Positions 10,744 to 22,461 of a DNA stretch of 25,650 nt are shown here, in pieces. Each line of letters starts with the position of its first letter. The stretch's first letter is position 1. The position numbers were made by a program, and so were the translations under genes. The DNA comes from Phallusia fumigata (taxonomy: Eukaryota; Chordata; Ascidiacea; Phlebobranchia; Ascidiidae): positions 1-25,650 of the forward strand of contig QXVZ01016093.1 of NCBI GenBank assembly GCA_008931825.1, in the 5' to 3' direction. The notes under the pieces were generated by a model. The model was not told where the DNA came from and ran no database searches. It was given only the letters and a program-made list of their open reading frames with translations.

Positions 10744-10744
10744 N
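10744..10744. other. Ambiguous base (N)
   Basis: Single undetermined base in non-coding sequence, possibly a contig join or polymorphism. Confidence 0.9.
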
Positions 10745-10931
10745 AAAATTGCTGAAAGTGGAACTCGATTTGAACCAGCCTTGATTTCAAACCATTAGCG
10801 GATTTAATGTTTTGGTTGAGAACCCAAAACTTGTGGAAAAAACGTTTTATACGTCCGGCACATCATGATGACCGAAGTGCGCGAACTTGTGTATGTTTTC
10901 AATTCCTGTTTATTAGATACCAAGAGTTGGT

Positions 10932-11175
10932 GTGTGCAATGTACGGCCCACGAACACATGCGGCTTTTTCTAATTGTTTATCCATGACCCAACAATGCGG
11001 CCAGGATCGTATAGTAAAGAAAGCTACATGGATATTATTTCTCAATTTTAGAAAGTTGGAACTTTCAAAACGCATTGAAACGAAGTCAACCTTTGTTAAA
11101 TTATGATGCGGTCCGCGGTCTAATCTGGTTATTTTATATGTGGTCCAATAGTAATGAGATTGCACACCCTTTACC
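10932..11175. mobile_element. Diverged hAT-like MITE
   Basis: The left end GGTGTGTGCAATGTACGGCC and the right end, read in reverse complement as AAAGGGTGTGCAATCT, share GTGTGCAAT. They resemble the common hAT terminus that starts with a short G-rich run followed by TGTGCAA and GCGGCC-type words. Internal atgcggc/atgcggcc words and a ggtccgcggtc near the right end fit this class. I cannot identify a clear 8-bp target duplication, so the exact limits are uncertain. Confidence 0.5.
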
Positions 11176-11696
11176 CACAGTATTTTACAAACAATTAAAT
11201 TCCAGAAACCCACCTCAACCCGACCAACATTGACGCACCAATGGGACACGTCACGCATTCCACACATTCCAATCCTATCACGTGACCACGTAGCAGCGTT
11301 TCAGTAGTCGAGAGAACTTGGTTTCGATTTTGAAATCATATCATTTTGCGATTCTCTTTTTGGTGAATAATATTTTTATTGCTATTTTTGTAAACAATCC
11401 CCAAATCGTCTTTGTATGTTAAAAATGAATAAGTTTATGACGTTAGCTTGGAATGCGTAGGACTATTGTGTTGCACTGAAGTTTTAAAAACAGTTCGTTC
11501 TTCAAAACCGATTCATTGAAATTGTGCTTGTTCTCTATCTTATTTCTGTTGAAGTAACATTGTGTCCATCATGTTCCCCTTTTTTATCCCAGCTCATTTA
11601 GTTTTAGGAAGTATTTTCTGTAATTGCACCCAGCGTTCAATCTTTCTAATCAACCTTATTTAAGCAGGCTATTTGTGGAACATTAACTAGTTGGGT

Positions 11697-11965
11697 GATT
11701 CGCAACCTTTTTGCTTGTTGGCACCCCTTAGAAATCATCTATCATCCAGTGCCCCATCTGTAGTTGAATTTACAAGCATCATGCAAACTTCACACTGGAT
11801 GTTTCAGTTGTAATGAAGTGTCTATATACTAGCCCTAATGGTTCAACATCCTCGTACCCCCTACGAAATGGTCTTATACCACTTGTATCTAATACTACGA
11901 GTATCTTATACTTATATTACCACCGGTATCTTTTACTATAAGTAACCCTGGTTAAGAATCCCTAA
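11697..11965. mobile_element. Diverged hAT/Charlie-like terminal repeats
   Basis: The left side reads GTGATTCGCAACCTTTTTG and the right side, in reverse complement, AGGGATTCTTAACCAGGG. Both match the general hAT terminus of the form GGTTCTCAACCTTTTTG. GTACCCCC-type words inside are also common in this class. The target duplication is not recognisable, so this is an old copy with approximate limits. Confidence 0.45.
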
Positions 11966-13502
11966 AAGTGGTCGCTACACTGACGGGGGTTAAAATATCT
12001 GCCTTTTTTGATGTTTTTAGCATTTAAAACACAAGATTATAAATTGATGCATTCCTTTAAAAACCGAACTTACCGCAGTCTATGAGTAAAATAGGCCTTT
12101 GTTGTTGGTCTTCTAAGATGCCTTGTAAACGGACAATTTCTACGCTTTAACACCCTTGTGCCAGCTTCAATGTAATTTTCTGTAAATCGCTTTTAGTAAA
12201 AAAACCTTACACAAAGCTGTTACTGTCCACTTTGGCTGAGATGTATATCTGTTTTCTAAAGATTTAACTACCAAATCCTAATAATCTACGTGCGGAAGAA
12301 AAATGAAAAAGGCATCCACATGCATTTTTACAAAACTATGTACTCACAGCATATTTTGTACAATGACGTAAATTTTTTTGCAAATTTGGTCAACATGTGC
12401 TATGAACTATCGCTACATATTATTTTTCAATTTGTGTCTATTATTATGCAACTACTGTAGATGGAACAAAGGCATGTATGCCATTGCTGGCCTTTGAAAT
12501 TTTCCATCTTTTTGTTTATGTTTATTTCCTTGTCAAAAAAGTCTGCAATTTTTTGAGCTGCACTTCCAGGTCATCGTGAACTTTTAAAGTTCCATGTTTT
12601 ACCGTGACTGTTTAACGCGAACTGTTCCCTGTTTCAAAAACGTGTTTTTTTCGCCCAAGTAAATGTTTTGTTCATCTCCGATAAAGTCCATCGTAAAAAT
12701 ACGACTGAAACGGGTGTCAATTTTTTAGACAGTAAATTAATGTGGAGATGTTAGAAGAAACTTGTTTGGGCCCAAAAAACTGTATGTTATTGTCAAAATC
12801 ATTTGTAACAGCACAACACTCACCAAACAATACAACTAGATTGAGTATCTAGGGCTCCCTAGCGGAAAAACTGATTTATGGTTGTGTTCGCTAGTGGGCG
12901 ATGCTAAGCGTGTCAACAATTAAAAGTGAACAACAACTGCCTTTTGTATAATTTATCTTGCGTTAATTTGGATTTGTGATTTTGTCCTATTTCGTCCGTG
13001 AGCCATTTGTAGGCTTTCATTGCGACTTGATGCTGTTTTGTTTACACTAAACTTCCAAATGTGCATTTGATTTTTGGGTTAGCAAAACTGCTGCAAGAGT
13101 CACTCAGCGGCCAATATTCGGCAACCTACATTTAGAAGACCTTCTTTACTCGTTTTAAAGATAAACGTAGTGAGACAAATTTTAAAAATACTCCAACTTG
13201 GCTAACCAAGTAAGTTTAATCATTTCTTGTCTTTTTAAACGCAGCCGTTTGTGTTGTTAAAAAAAATTCGGACTTTTTTGTGGGACTTTTGGTGGTTCGT
13301 GGTTATCTGTCAAATGTGCCATGCTGATGCGTTAAGAAGTCAAAGGCAGCTTGCTAACCTCGCTTATTCTAAACCCAGGTAGGCTGATAACATATATTGT
13401 GTGAGCTAAAAGTTATCTGCCAGGGATGTGGGTTTAACTGGCAACTGCTTGCTAAAGGTGAGTTTATTCTGTGTTCAGTCATTGTCTTCCTGCTTTTTTT
13501 AG

Positions 13503-13573
13503 GCTGCTCTCCGACACAAAAACGATCTGAAACTTTGGAAAGTTCATTGCGGTATTGCCAAAGGCGAATCTAA
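13503..13573 (+). other. Candidate terminal exon of the UBAN gene (weak)
   Basis: A strong acceptor (cttcctgctttttttag) precedes it. In the phase required by the upstream exon it reads Gly-CSPTQKRSETLESSLRYC-QRRI then TAA. The segment ETLESSLRYC faintly recalls the end of the NEMO/optineurin zinc finger (TLQxHVxxC), but the second cysteine and the histidine are missing. The same stretch is also open in another frame up to a donor at 13579, so it could belong to a different exon or be chance. Confidence 0.2.
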
Positions 13574-14737
13574 AACAGGTAGCCTGTATTAAAACTTACC
13601 GCACTGCCAATTGATTAAATAGCGTGACAGTTTCGAAAGAACAGGTTAAGTTAGTTTAAATCCCCTATAAGTTGTTGTGGGATCTCGTCTGTAAAAAGCT
13701 CGGAAGAGTCGATACTATACGACAGACCCTTTCAAAAAGGTAAGTTATTGGCCTATCGTGACGGGGGGACATAAGAACTTCGGTTACGCTAAAAAAATGT
13801 ATTATTCGTGCACGTGCTGTAACCTAACGTCGAACAGAAAAAATACTTAATAACAAGCGGTAAAACTGTATGCTGACATAATAGGTGCTGAAAGTACAAG
13901 CCCACAAGAAAAGATTATTTACTCCAGCCTTAAGCAAAGCGGATAAGCCAATCAGCGTCCGTCAAGCCCCAGTGAACTTTGGATGTTTCAACAAGGTGTG
14001 TTGATTCGAGTGCTGGCTTCTTCGTACATTTAGGCTTGCAGGGTCGCTAATGAAGGTCTGGGCTTTCCACGTCAATTTCAGCATTATCTGCGTAATACAA
14101 TGGCGGTTTGTTTGAGGATAAACGGAATCTCAGCAAGCACAAAATCGGCCTTTTATACCACAAGATTTCTATTAGAACATGAATTTTGTTTTTTCATCCC
14201 GATGAAAACCAAGCTATAAATTTGGTTGTTTTTGAATACTTGTTACTGCTTCATTTTGTTTAGGATTGACTTGTTGAGAATTTTAATTGAAAAATACCTG
14301 TCCGATTACTGAGAAAAATCAGGTTGGCAATTTTCACGAGGCTTTGTTTCGCTTTAGGGCCCCTTAAATTTCACATTTCGTTGATTTCCTCCCAAACCGT
14401 AATGGTGAAAGAATTTGGGCAAATCCAGGTAAACACAGTCTTGCGATGCAGACGCAGCGAACGTGCACAATGCTCAAGGGGGTTTGCAAGTGCCTCTGTG
14501 TTTGCACATTAAATTATGCGGCTAATTGTCGATGACTGACACCGTTGAAGGGTGTTTGATACTATCAAGGTTGGCCGGTCACGTATGATTGAAACAGAAA
14601 GTCGAATGGCTTTTGAAATGCGGGTTCTAATAAGGTGTTAATTTTATTTGAGTCAAGAAGTTTGTGTCCAGTTAGATTTTGGCAAAACAATTACTGAATG
14701 TTCGGGTTTGGTTTGGTTGTGCCAAATTTTGTACTAG

Positions 14738-14811
14738 ACGGTTCAGTTCCAGTTCCGGTTCCAGTCAATTTACTGCCCAAACCAGTTCATGGGTTTCAGT
14801 TCCAGTTCCTT
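14738..14811. repeat. GGTTCCAGTTCC-type degenerate repeats
   Basis: The word ttcagttccagttcc occurs twice (about 14743-14757 and 14795-14809), with ggttcag, ccggttccag and aaccagttc variants between. Such subterminal words are common in hAT-type MITEs, but I do not see paired ends. Confidence 0.45.
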
Positions 14812-15364
14812 AGTGGAAAATAACTTAAGAGATAGAATCACATGGACCATTCCTCAATGTTGCATGGTGTTTCAAACAGGCCGACCAACTTTGTTTTCGT
14901 GATCCAGTATAAGTTTAAGGTGTCTTAGAGCTAGCATAGATTTAAGTGAAGCATTAAATTTGGTATTTCTTGCTGTTGGTGCACTGTCAAAATATGCGTT
15001 GTCATGGCAAAGTCATTTTACAACAGTTAAACAACACAGCAAAGTACGGAAACACAGTGAAACTCGTCGTTTTCTATCCTCAGGGCGTCTCTTTACAAAC
15101 ATATTTAAACTTGTAATACAAGCAAGCGGGATGTCAACAGCGGCGAAATATTTTCTAAGCTCCTATACAATCCTTAAACTCGGTCGCATAGAAATTATAA
15201 CCTACGGTTGACGTTCAAAAATATTTCGTAACGTTGTGGTCTAAATTAAACCGTGTGTATACAGCGTGACTACAAAAAAGCTTTCCCGCTAGATTTTCTA
15301 ACATGCCAAGCCCAACAAGTAATCATTCATTGTGCCTCAAGTGCCTCCCAGTTAACACGAATGC

Positions 15365-18300
15365 TTATCTATAGAGCGGTTTGAATAATTGATATGGTCT
15401 CTCACCGTTTCTTGCTTTGTACCATTCCCAGCTGCGCGTCACCAAGCATGAGCTCCACTCTCTTGATAGCAATTTGCGGTTGTTGTCGGTGTCGCAGATC
15501 CTGTATTAAAAAGCATTTGTTATCGTTTAATTTTATCGCGAGTTCTGGTTAACGTTGTCCAGGCACTCCTTCATTGTGACTAATTTCTAAGCACCATTAA
15601 AAAAACCTGTAACATTAGGCATTTTGTGCTTATTTAAAACTGAGCATGATAAAATGTACAGCTTCTCGAACACATCTAGTGTACCGATTTACAAAGACCT
15701 TTGAAAGTTGCCCTACACCCCAGGAAAACTGTTTTTTTTTGCCCACCCAAGACATATGGTGGTTTACCAGCACCCGCCTGCGTGAACAAAATGCAAATCT
15801 TACACTAATAGGCCATGCAGAAACAATATTTGACGTAGCATATGCCGTCATAACTCAAAAAACCTCCTGGAAGATGTTTTACAAACCCATATGGGTTGTT
15901 CTGGGAGTAATACACGTCTTAATATGTTTGTTCGTTGCGTACTCTTCGACTAATCGCCTTTGGCAGGTTTATGTGGGTTTTCGTTTGGTGAGGTAAATCG
16001 TTTTTGGGCCGGTTTCCTTAGCGTACAACGTCTATAACGCACTGCGAAGGAGAAAGTCATTTCGAAAAGCCACAAGACGGTATACACGTTGTGTGTCTCC
16101 ACAGCTCTTTGATCAGTTTGACGTGTATGTTCCACTTAAAAGCTTGGTGACAAGTTTGTCGAGCACGTTGCACGAACAAAGTGACAATTAACATCATTAG
16201 GTATATTTTTACCTTTTTACATATTTTTACCATTATATCTTTTACCTTGTGCAATTGTGTGCAAAACATACACGTTGTATCGCACCAACAATTTGATTCA
16301 GATATGATAACAAAAACTGACTGAACCTTCACTTAGTCGATACTGACAACCATTATTGACTATTTATTCTATTAAGTTTACCTAAACACAAAGAAAGCGC
16401 TTTAAACAAGCTCCGTGCAAACCAATGCGTAATTTTCCTTACTTGAAAAACTGCTTTGCGCAATGTTCAAGCGGCATCAAGGCATATCGGAATGCCTTCA
16501 GTTCTTTGTTGGTCAGCTTTCCATCGTTGTTCTTATCCAGTTGTCCAAACTTCCACTGCAAACATACGGTTGTTGCCAATTTAACTAAATTTGTATGTAC
16601 TTGAAAAAAAATAGCGCGAAAACGGCAAAAATTAATTCACCAAAAATTAATTCATTTTCTGGTTCACAGCATGACAGCACCCATTAAAAATGTATTGACT
16701 TTGCCCCGCTGTGTCGGAACGCACATGTTCCAACAGCGTATAGTTTACCAAATAAATATGACAGCGCATTGACCCGAACCGACAAAATTCGAATAAATTT
16801 TTCATGTCGTGTTTAAAATTCAGAGGCTTTAGGCTCATGCAAATTTGTCGATCGCGTAGGGGAAACAGTTCATAGGGAAAACCTGTTTTTAAACTTTGTT
16901 TTTACTCTCTTCCACACATCGCCCAATTTTATTGCATGAAGCTAGTCTGGATTCAGCTGTATGAAAGACAAGGGGCCAGAAACCGATGTTGTAACATTAC
17001 CGATAAGATATAACATGTTTGTTTATGACCATGATCATGTCTCAATCTGACCGTTGCTGTGATAGCGTACCGGCAAACTAACGTGCAATTCGAATTGCAG
17101 CCCATATTCTAAACCGAAAACATGCTTTGCCATTTTCTGTGTTTCGACAAACGCTGTTGTTTTACACATAAATACTGGCGTGTATCTTCCTTAATGAGGC
17201 TATTTAAAAACGTAAATTGTGTACCCGTAAAGTTTGTAATCTACAGTTCGTGGAATTATTAACAGTTGGTATAAGCGTGGGCGTTAGAAAATAGCACGTT
17301 CAAGCTTAAGAAAAGGCGCGGGTTTTGGTAAAGATGGCGGTTTTTACAAAACGCTGCTGGCACAACTTCACGCGACTGTGACGGTATTTAGAGAACGTGC
17401 CTATGTCGGCCTTGTGTTTGAAGCTCATTCTTGAGAATTCGGGGCTCATTGAAGCTCATTCTTGAGAATTTGACTTTACGTAATCGACTAAAATATGTGG
17501 ATGCACACCCATGATATTCCGTATAGTAATGAAATTTTGCCTGGTTCTATAAGTTAAAAAATATTAGCAAAATATATGTTGCTATGAAGCGATTTTCATG
17601 AGCACAAAAGTTGGTTGTTTTATTCCTTAACATTACCGTAAGTGCAGAATTATGATGTCATAACAATTTTATTAGAACCAAATACAACATCAGACGTATG
17701 AGTTATTGTATGTTAACGCACGGCGACTGGTTGGTTTCCCACGTAACAAACGTACACGAACCCTCTCAATCAGTCACAATGCCATAGTTCAAAACCTTGC
17801 TTAAAACTTCAAGGTCCTTGCCCTGAACCCAATTTTTATGGTCTTACTTTTCAATTACTCCCTATCAAAGTATCCAATTTCACGGGTCCATCGTCAGTAT
17901 TACAAAATATAGCTTCCCACTATAAGTGATAGGAAAAATACAAGGTCTTATACCTGGGCTACGGCCGTTCGTTCGGCGTCTGTGATTGACGTGATTGTTT
18001 TCTTTGGGTCGAGTGACCCGAATTCGTCGGTGTCCTTTAGATGTACGAACCAATCGAGCAGACGGAATGGAAATTGTCCCAATTCGTCGTTGGTGCACTT
18101 GGCTTGCGACGCTGAGAGGGCAAAGATTTTGTTTTTCTAACTTTTAAACCGCTAAAACACGACCCCACATAGAACACCGTAATATCTTCACCGTAGTACT
18201 TTGATAGACATCACTATTAGATTCTTAATGTTCACATGAATTACCCTATGTGCAAGTTATTCAACCTGACAGAAAAAAACAGGAAGAATCAAACACAAGC

Positions 18301-21300
18301 AATAAATTTATAATTGTGTCTCGCCTGCGCAAATAGAGCATTTATTGTTGATCAAATTTTTTCCGTATGTCAAAGTTTGAACAACTATTAAAAACATACC
18401 AATGCATTGTCCTTCGTAAGCGATTTTAATGATCCGCCGTTTCTTGCAAGCCTCCATGTGCAGAAAGCATTTATTCTTGTACTCGCGACCGTACACACTG
18501 CACACTGGGGATCGGTCCCTGCGTGAAAGCATTTAAAACTGCTTAAGCTGCAACTAACTTTGATGTGAAGTTAAGCTTTGCTATTATCCAGAATCCACAA
18601 AATATATCTTTAGAGCTAGAAGTGTTCGCCGCATGTGATACAAAACTGTATGGATAGCGTACTTTCGTACCAGTAAACTAATAGGTGTTAAAATGTTTGT
18701 TCCAATCGAGCATCTAACAGGATCTATATGACAAATTTTGTTTGGTTGCATCACATTCGAACTTTAACTAAATCTGCCATTGACTTTTAGCCTTTGATCA
18801 ATTCCCTTACGTCGCATCGCAGTTGGTCGGGCAGACGCATGTCGGTCTGCGTCGTCCTTCGTCGTCTCTCACTACCTCGCACCACGACCCCTTGGGATTC
18901 TTCTTTCCGCAACGCTTGCGCTGACACAAGCCTGCAACAACGTGAACACACGGGTTAATTCCTGCAATACAAACTACCAACTTGGCAGTATAAGTGGCGA
19001 ATCAACACTAAGGACTTGGGTTGAGCCAAATTAGAGAGAGGGGCTGCAGAAGAAGCTCACTCCGGGTCAAACAAAAAAAAGAACTTCTTGATATGCAACA
19101 AACGTTTTTTGAAAGTTGAGAAATTTTGTTACGCCTTCGGCGCAAATAATCATAATTTTGTTACGAACCTGCCCTTGGGTTTACCTTTTTAAAACAACAA
19201 AGAGCGAATTATTTTGTTATTTACTGTTCTACGCAATAAACAAGATGTAACTTCTACCAAAAGTAAAACTAATCTGTGGAAGTGAGAGACCGACAAACGA
19301 AAACTTGAAAGGTTAATTCAGTCGATACTAACACAATTCTGTTTAGGGTGCTAAAGGCTACGAATTAACCAAGGCCAAAATGCATACTATGAACAAACTT
19401 TAAATTTGATAATTTCAAGAACAGTTGACATTTTCATATTGGCTATTAAACTCTAGACACTTTTGAAGCGTAAGTTGTGGTTATTCGTTCCGCTATCAGT
19501 TTTTGACCCAAGGCATTATTGTAAGCGTGCCTGGTACACGATACATAACAGATCTATTAGTAACTCAGCTTTGAAAAGCGATGGAAACAGTTTTTTTTGC
19601 GTACCAAGGCTTTCAAAATACTTTCGATGTAGTGGTGTCCACAAAAGGCCAAATCCTTATTTGAACGTGTGCGTGCGTTCAGAACGATTGATTTATTACT
19701 ACAATACATACGCCAAACAAAAACTCGCCGATTGGTTTCCGTTCGAAACGTACGACAACAAATATTACACAGTCGATTCGGGACGTTTGGAAACAGTTAA
19801 AGATGAGGATTGTTGGGATTAGGAAACGCTTCGGAGACATGAAAGCGACGACCTCGTTTTTTTCTGACCTACATTCCAAATATAGCCGTTCGCGGGTGAC
19901 GTTGGGAAATGCGAATGGTTGGATTATTTTGCGTCTTTCAGAACATCAGAAATGTGATGGAAACGTCCACTAAATGACCACAGAACACGTCTTATTGTGA
20001 GTAGGTTTGGTATGCTTCACAAGACTTTTTGATGTATTTTTGACCGTCTTTCACTTCATCGAAGTGTATCGCTACTTTGTTCAAAAAACTCCTTTCTCAA
20101 AACAGTTGGTCCAAAAACGAGTTAAAAACAAGATTGACTTTGATACCAGTGATGCAAACTATGCACTTAGTGCTTGTATTGGGCCCAAATATTTTGAGCG
20201 CCAGCTTGAGGGTCTTTACCCATTATCGGAAGGCTTATGTGGTTGGGCGTTCACTGTTCGCCGAGACGCGGTCTGGGCGTTTCGATGCCTCTGCTTCCCT
20301 TGTTTGGCATTGACAGCGACGGCGGGTTTTAGGTGACTATTCGTGGGCGAGCGGTCGTCGGTTATATTGGTGCCGATGTAACTGAACTTTTGCACTCGCA
20401 GNCCATTTGAACACAATGCTAAACCAAAGCTTTTTGGAAACAATGTCACCAATTCTCCAATCTTTTCACGGTTATATACACATTTTCACACGCTATACAT
20501 TAGTTTTGGGGACCATTGGTTTGTCAACATCAGTGGATACATCGTTGATCAGTCGCATATTAATTATGGATAAGTATAATATTAAGCAGCCCGTACAGGT
20601 AACCAGACATAACGAAAAATTAACTTAATAAAGGGTGTTTTTCTCGTTATGATTCGTCGCCACAACACCACAATGGTTACGTATTACAATACGGTACAGC
20701 AAAAGTGCGATCCCTCCTGAATTGATTCAAGTAATCGCTCATATAATGACGGCTTTGCTCTCATCTGGGGATTTCGATTGATCCTTTGTCAAAGTGATCG
20801 GTTTACAACCAAAGCATGGCCCAGTCCGTGTCCTCACGCTTTATAAGGCATTCGACTCAACCAACGCAATCTGCGTAACATGATATTCATGTTTTGTTGA
20901 CCAAAGGGTTCGACAACCTGGGCCTGTGGTGCCGTTTTACGTTTGATTTACACTAGGGCGCACAAATGTTAAACTAGCGACTTATCACAGGCAGTTGGAA
21001 TACATCGCTTTTCGCTTATTTTATTTTCTGTTTTAGTTGACTTTAAAAAAACCCGTCTCGGATATCGTTACCATGGAAATGCTTAGATTAACTGAATATG
21101 CCAAAGCGAAATAACTCGAGGTCCACAACATTTAACTCGAATTAACTTTTCTCGATTTCATATTAGTAATGCTTTGTGTGTGCCACAATCACGTTCTTGC
21201 TATATCACAAAGCAACATTGGGCGGTGGTGCCACGAATGGCGCAAACAACGTTTCTCATGAAACGCACATTTGGAATAATTTAGTAGCACCGCAATATTG

Positions 21301-22245
21301 CATCGACTAAGAGAGACTGGTGACGTTTTCGCCCCCTCCCCCCCACCTAAAATACATTCGCTGGGCCCTAATGGGACCGCGGACCCCACTTTGAAAACCA
21401 CTGGTATAGCGCATGGGGGTCAAAACCACATTTTTAGCTGCTGTACAAACATATGTGGTTTTACGTTTAATTTTGCAACTTAAGGCGCCGAAAAAGACCT
21501 CGTGCAACGGCCGGGTGTGTGTCAAACCAAAAACTCCTCCGGGCGGTCGACTTAAATTTACGTTCAATTAATTATCCACGTACGCCCCATCCCGGGGCAA
21601 CAGGCGCTGTGAAAACGCTTACGTGGGAAGAGTAATCAACCGCGCACTTCCTAGTTCACGGCAGGTACTTGTCGAAGATCTCTATAATTACTGGTTTTCA
21701 TGAACGATTCTGTTGGCTAACGAGTAATGTAAAGTTGCAATTTACACGTCACTCGAACTGTGCCCCTTTGTTACACGGGGTTCGGTTATGTGCATATGTG
21801 TCGTGGTTTAATAGACACATGTTGGGTGTTTCCGTTCAAAACCGAAACGAGCACCTTTGAGTAACACCGCACGAAAAGATCTGATCCTACATTTGGTTAA
21901 TTTTTGGTCTATTTAAAGTGCTTTAGAGGAGCTTAAAGGTCTGAATGAACAAAACCGCCTGTACATATACTGTTTGTGATATTTTTGGCATATAAGCCTC
22001 CCTCCCGCTGTGCATTCAATAATTCAGTGTGAACTGAATGCGGCCAAGAGGGTTTAGACGAATTTCCTATTTTGTCACGGCTTCCGTGCTCGCTACGTGA
22101 ATGACAGTTGACATTTTGATCTGTGAATTCAAAGCAGACTACGCATTCGCGAACTCTTCTGGCTTATCAATGTATACCTTACCTCTGTTTGTAAAACAAA
22201 CAACAGCAAAACGCAGATGGTTAATCCAAGCAACTTGATATCCAT
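15365..22245 (-). CDS. SPARC: SPARC (osteonectin), matricellular calcium-binding glycoprotein; one exon not located
   Basis: Minus-strand exons, 5' to 3': 22183-22245, 18811-18931, 18400-18518, 17954-18111, 16443-16555, 15365-15500. The first encodes a 21-residue hydrophobic signal peptide (MDIKLLGLTICVLLLF...). The next two form a ten-cysteine follistatin module (CQRKRCGKK, TCVCPTNC, PVCSVYGREYKNKC, EACKKRR, YEGQC). Exon four starts the extracellular calcium-binding domain (CTNDELGQFPFRLLDWF). Exon five carries EF-hand 1 (WKFGQLDKNNDGKLTNKE) and the conserved EHC. Exon six carries EF-hand 2 (CDTDNNRKLLSREW) and its bridging Cys, then a basic tail ending PLYR. SPARC is secreted, binds collagen and calcium, and shapes extracellular matrix and basement membranes. 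All junctions after the follistatin start agree in phase. Exon one ends in phase 0 but the follistatin exon begins in phase 1, so an intervening exon, presumably the acidic region, is missing. An alternative donor (gtgaga, about 15401) in the last exon leaves the C-terminus slightly uncertain. Confidence 0.93.
17418..17470. repeat. 22-bp direct repeat
   Basis: A 22-base word beginning ttgaagctcattcttgag occurs exactly at 17418-17439 and 17449-17470, spaced by nine bases. It lies in an intron of SPARC and may be a replication-slippage duplication or an element footprint. Confidence 0.85.
20402..20402. other. Ambiguous base (N), possible contig join
   Basis: Single undetermined base inside the SPARC intron region where an expected exon is not found. 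Confidence 0.9.
21340..21403. mobile_element. Solo right terminus of a hAT/Charlie-like element
   Basis: The segment runs through GGGACCGCGGACCCCACTTT and ends AAAACCACTG. In reverse complement it begins CAGTGGTTTTCAAAGTGGGG, very close to the widespread hAT-Charlie terminus. A matching left end is not seen upstream, so this is a truncated or rearranged copy. Confidence 0.6.
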
Positions 22246-22461
22246 GCTTGCTCAGTAGTAATTGTTTTGTACATAAACACTGAGAAAATAAATTTGAAAT
22301 GAGGTTAAAAACATGCTATGACGAAATACTTTTTCACACTGAGTTTTGCTCGTTGCGAAAACAGCCTGGTAGGTATCACACAATGAAAAAAAACCTTTAA
22401 ATGACTCGTAACTAAGATTTATTTACCACGGACAGTACATCGATCTACACAAGGGACGTGA

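Larger units (their letters stand above)
10270..15364. other. Long region with no resolved gene; includes the unseen 3' end of the UBAN gene
   Basis: Apart from the two hAT remnants and the GGTTCC repeats I see no supported gene. The next UBAN exon must begin in phase 1. Three acceptors give open continuations with a near stop: 10918 (but it runs into the MITE at 10932), 11594 (after ccttttttatcccag) and 13503 (after cctgctttttttag). None has a recognisable zinc finger. Between 13210 and 13745 several donor-like gtaagt/gtgagt sites and long pyrimidine tracts cluster, so further small exons may hide there. Confidence 0.4.
18932..22182 (-). other. First intron region of SPARC; missing acidic exon expected here
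   Basis: The region separates the signal-peptide exon from the follistatin exon. An exon of length 3n+1 must lie between them. I tested donor-like sites on the minus strand by reading and found none with an open acidic frame. A single N at 20402 may mark a contig join where sequence was lost. The open frames at 19463-19822 and 20007-20336 (+) show no recognisable domain. Confidence 0.55.

Noticed and set aside
10918..10986. Possible UBAN terminal exon with a WCVQC motif
   Set aside because: Phase and acceptor fit, but the cysteine-rich part coincides with the left end of a hAT-like MITE and lacks the His and Cys of a zinc finger.
15646..15996. 116-codon open frame (+) with a hydrophobic segment
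   Set aside because: It lies inside a SPARC intron on the opposite strand and has no recognisable family.
19463..19822. 119-codon open frame (+)
   Set aside because: No domain or coding-like composition; lies in the SPARC intron region.
20216..20452. Minus-strand frame with KFSYIGTNITDD, resembling a LINE reverse-transcriptase motif
   Set aside because: The likeness is one short motif; flanking residues do not continue the alignment and an N interrupts it. It was also tried as the missing SPARC exon, but the donor phase is wrong.
20900..20920. GGTTCGACAACC, a tRNA T-loop-like word
   Set aside because: No T-stem pairing, acceptor stem or anticodon arm can be built around it.
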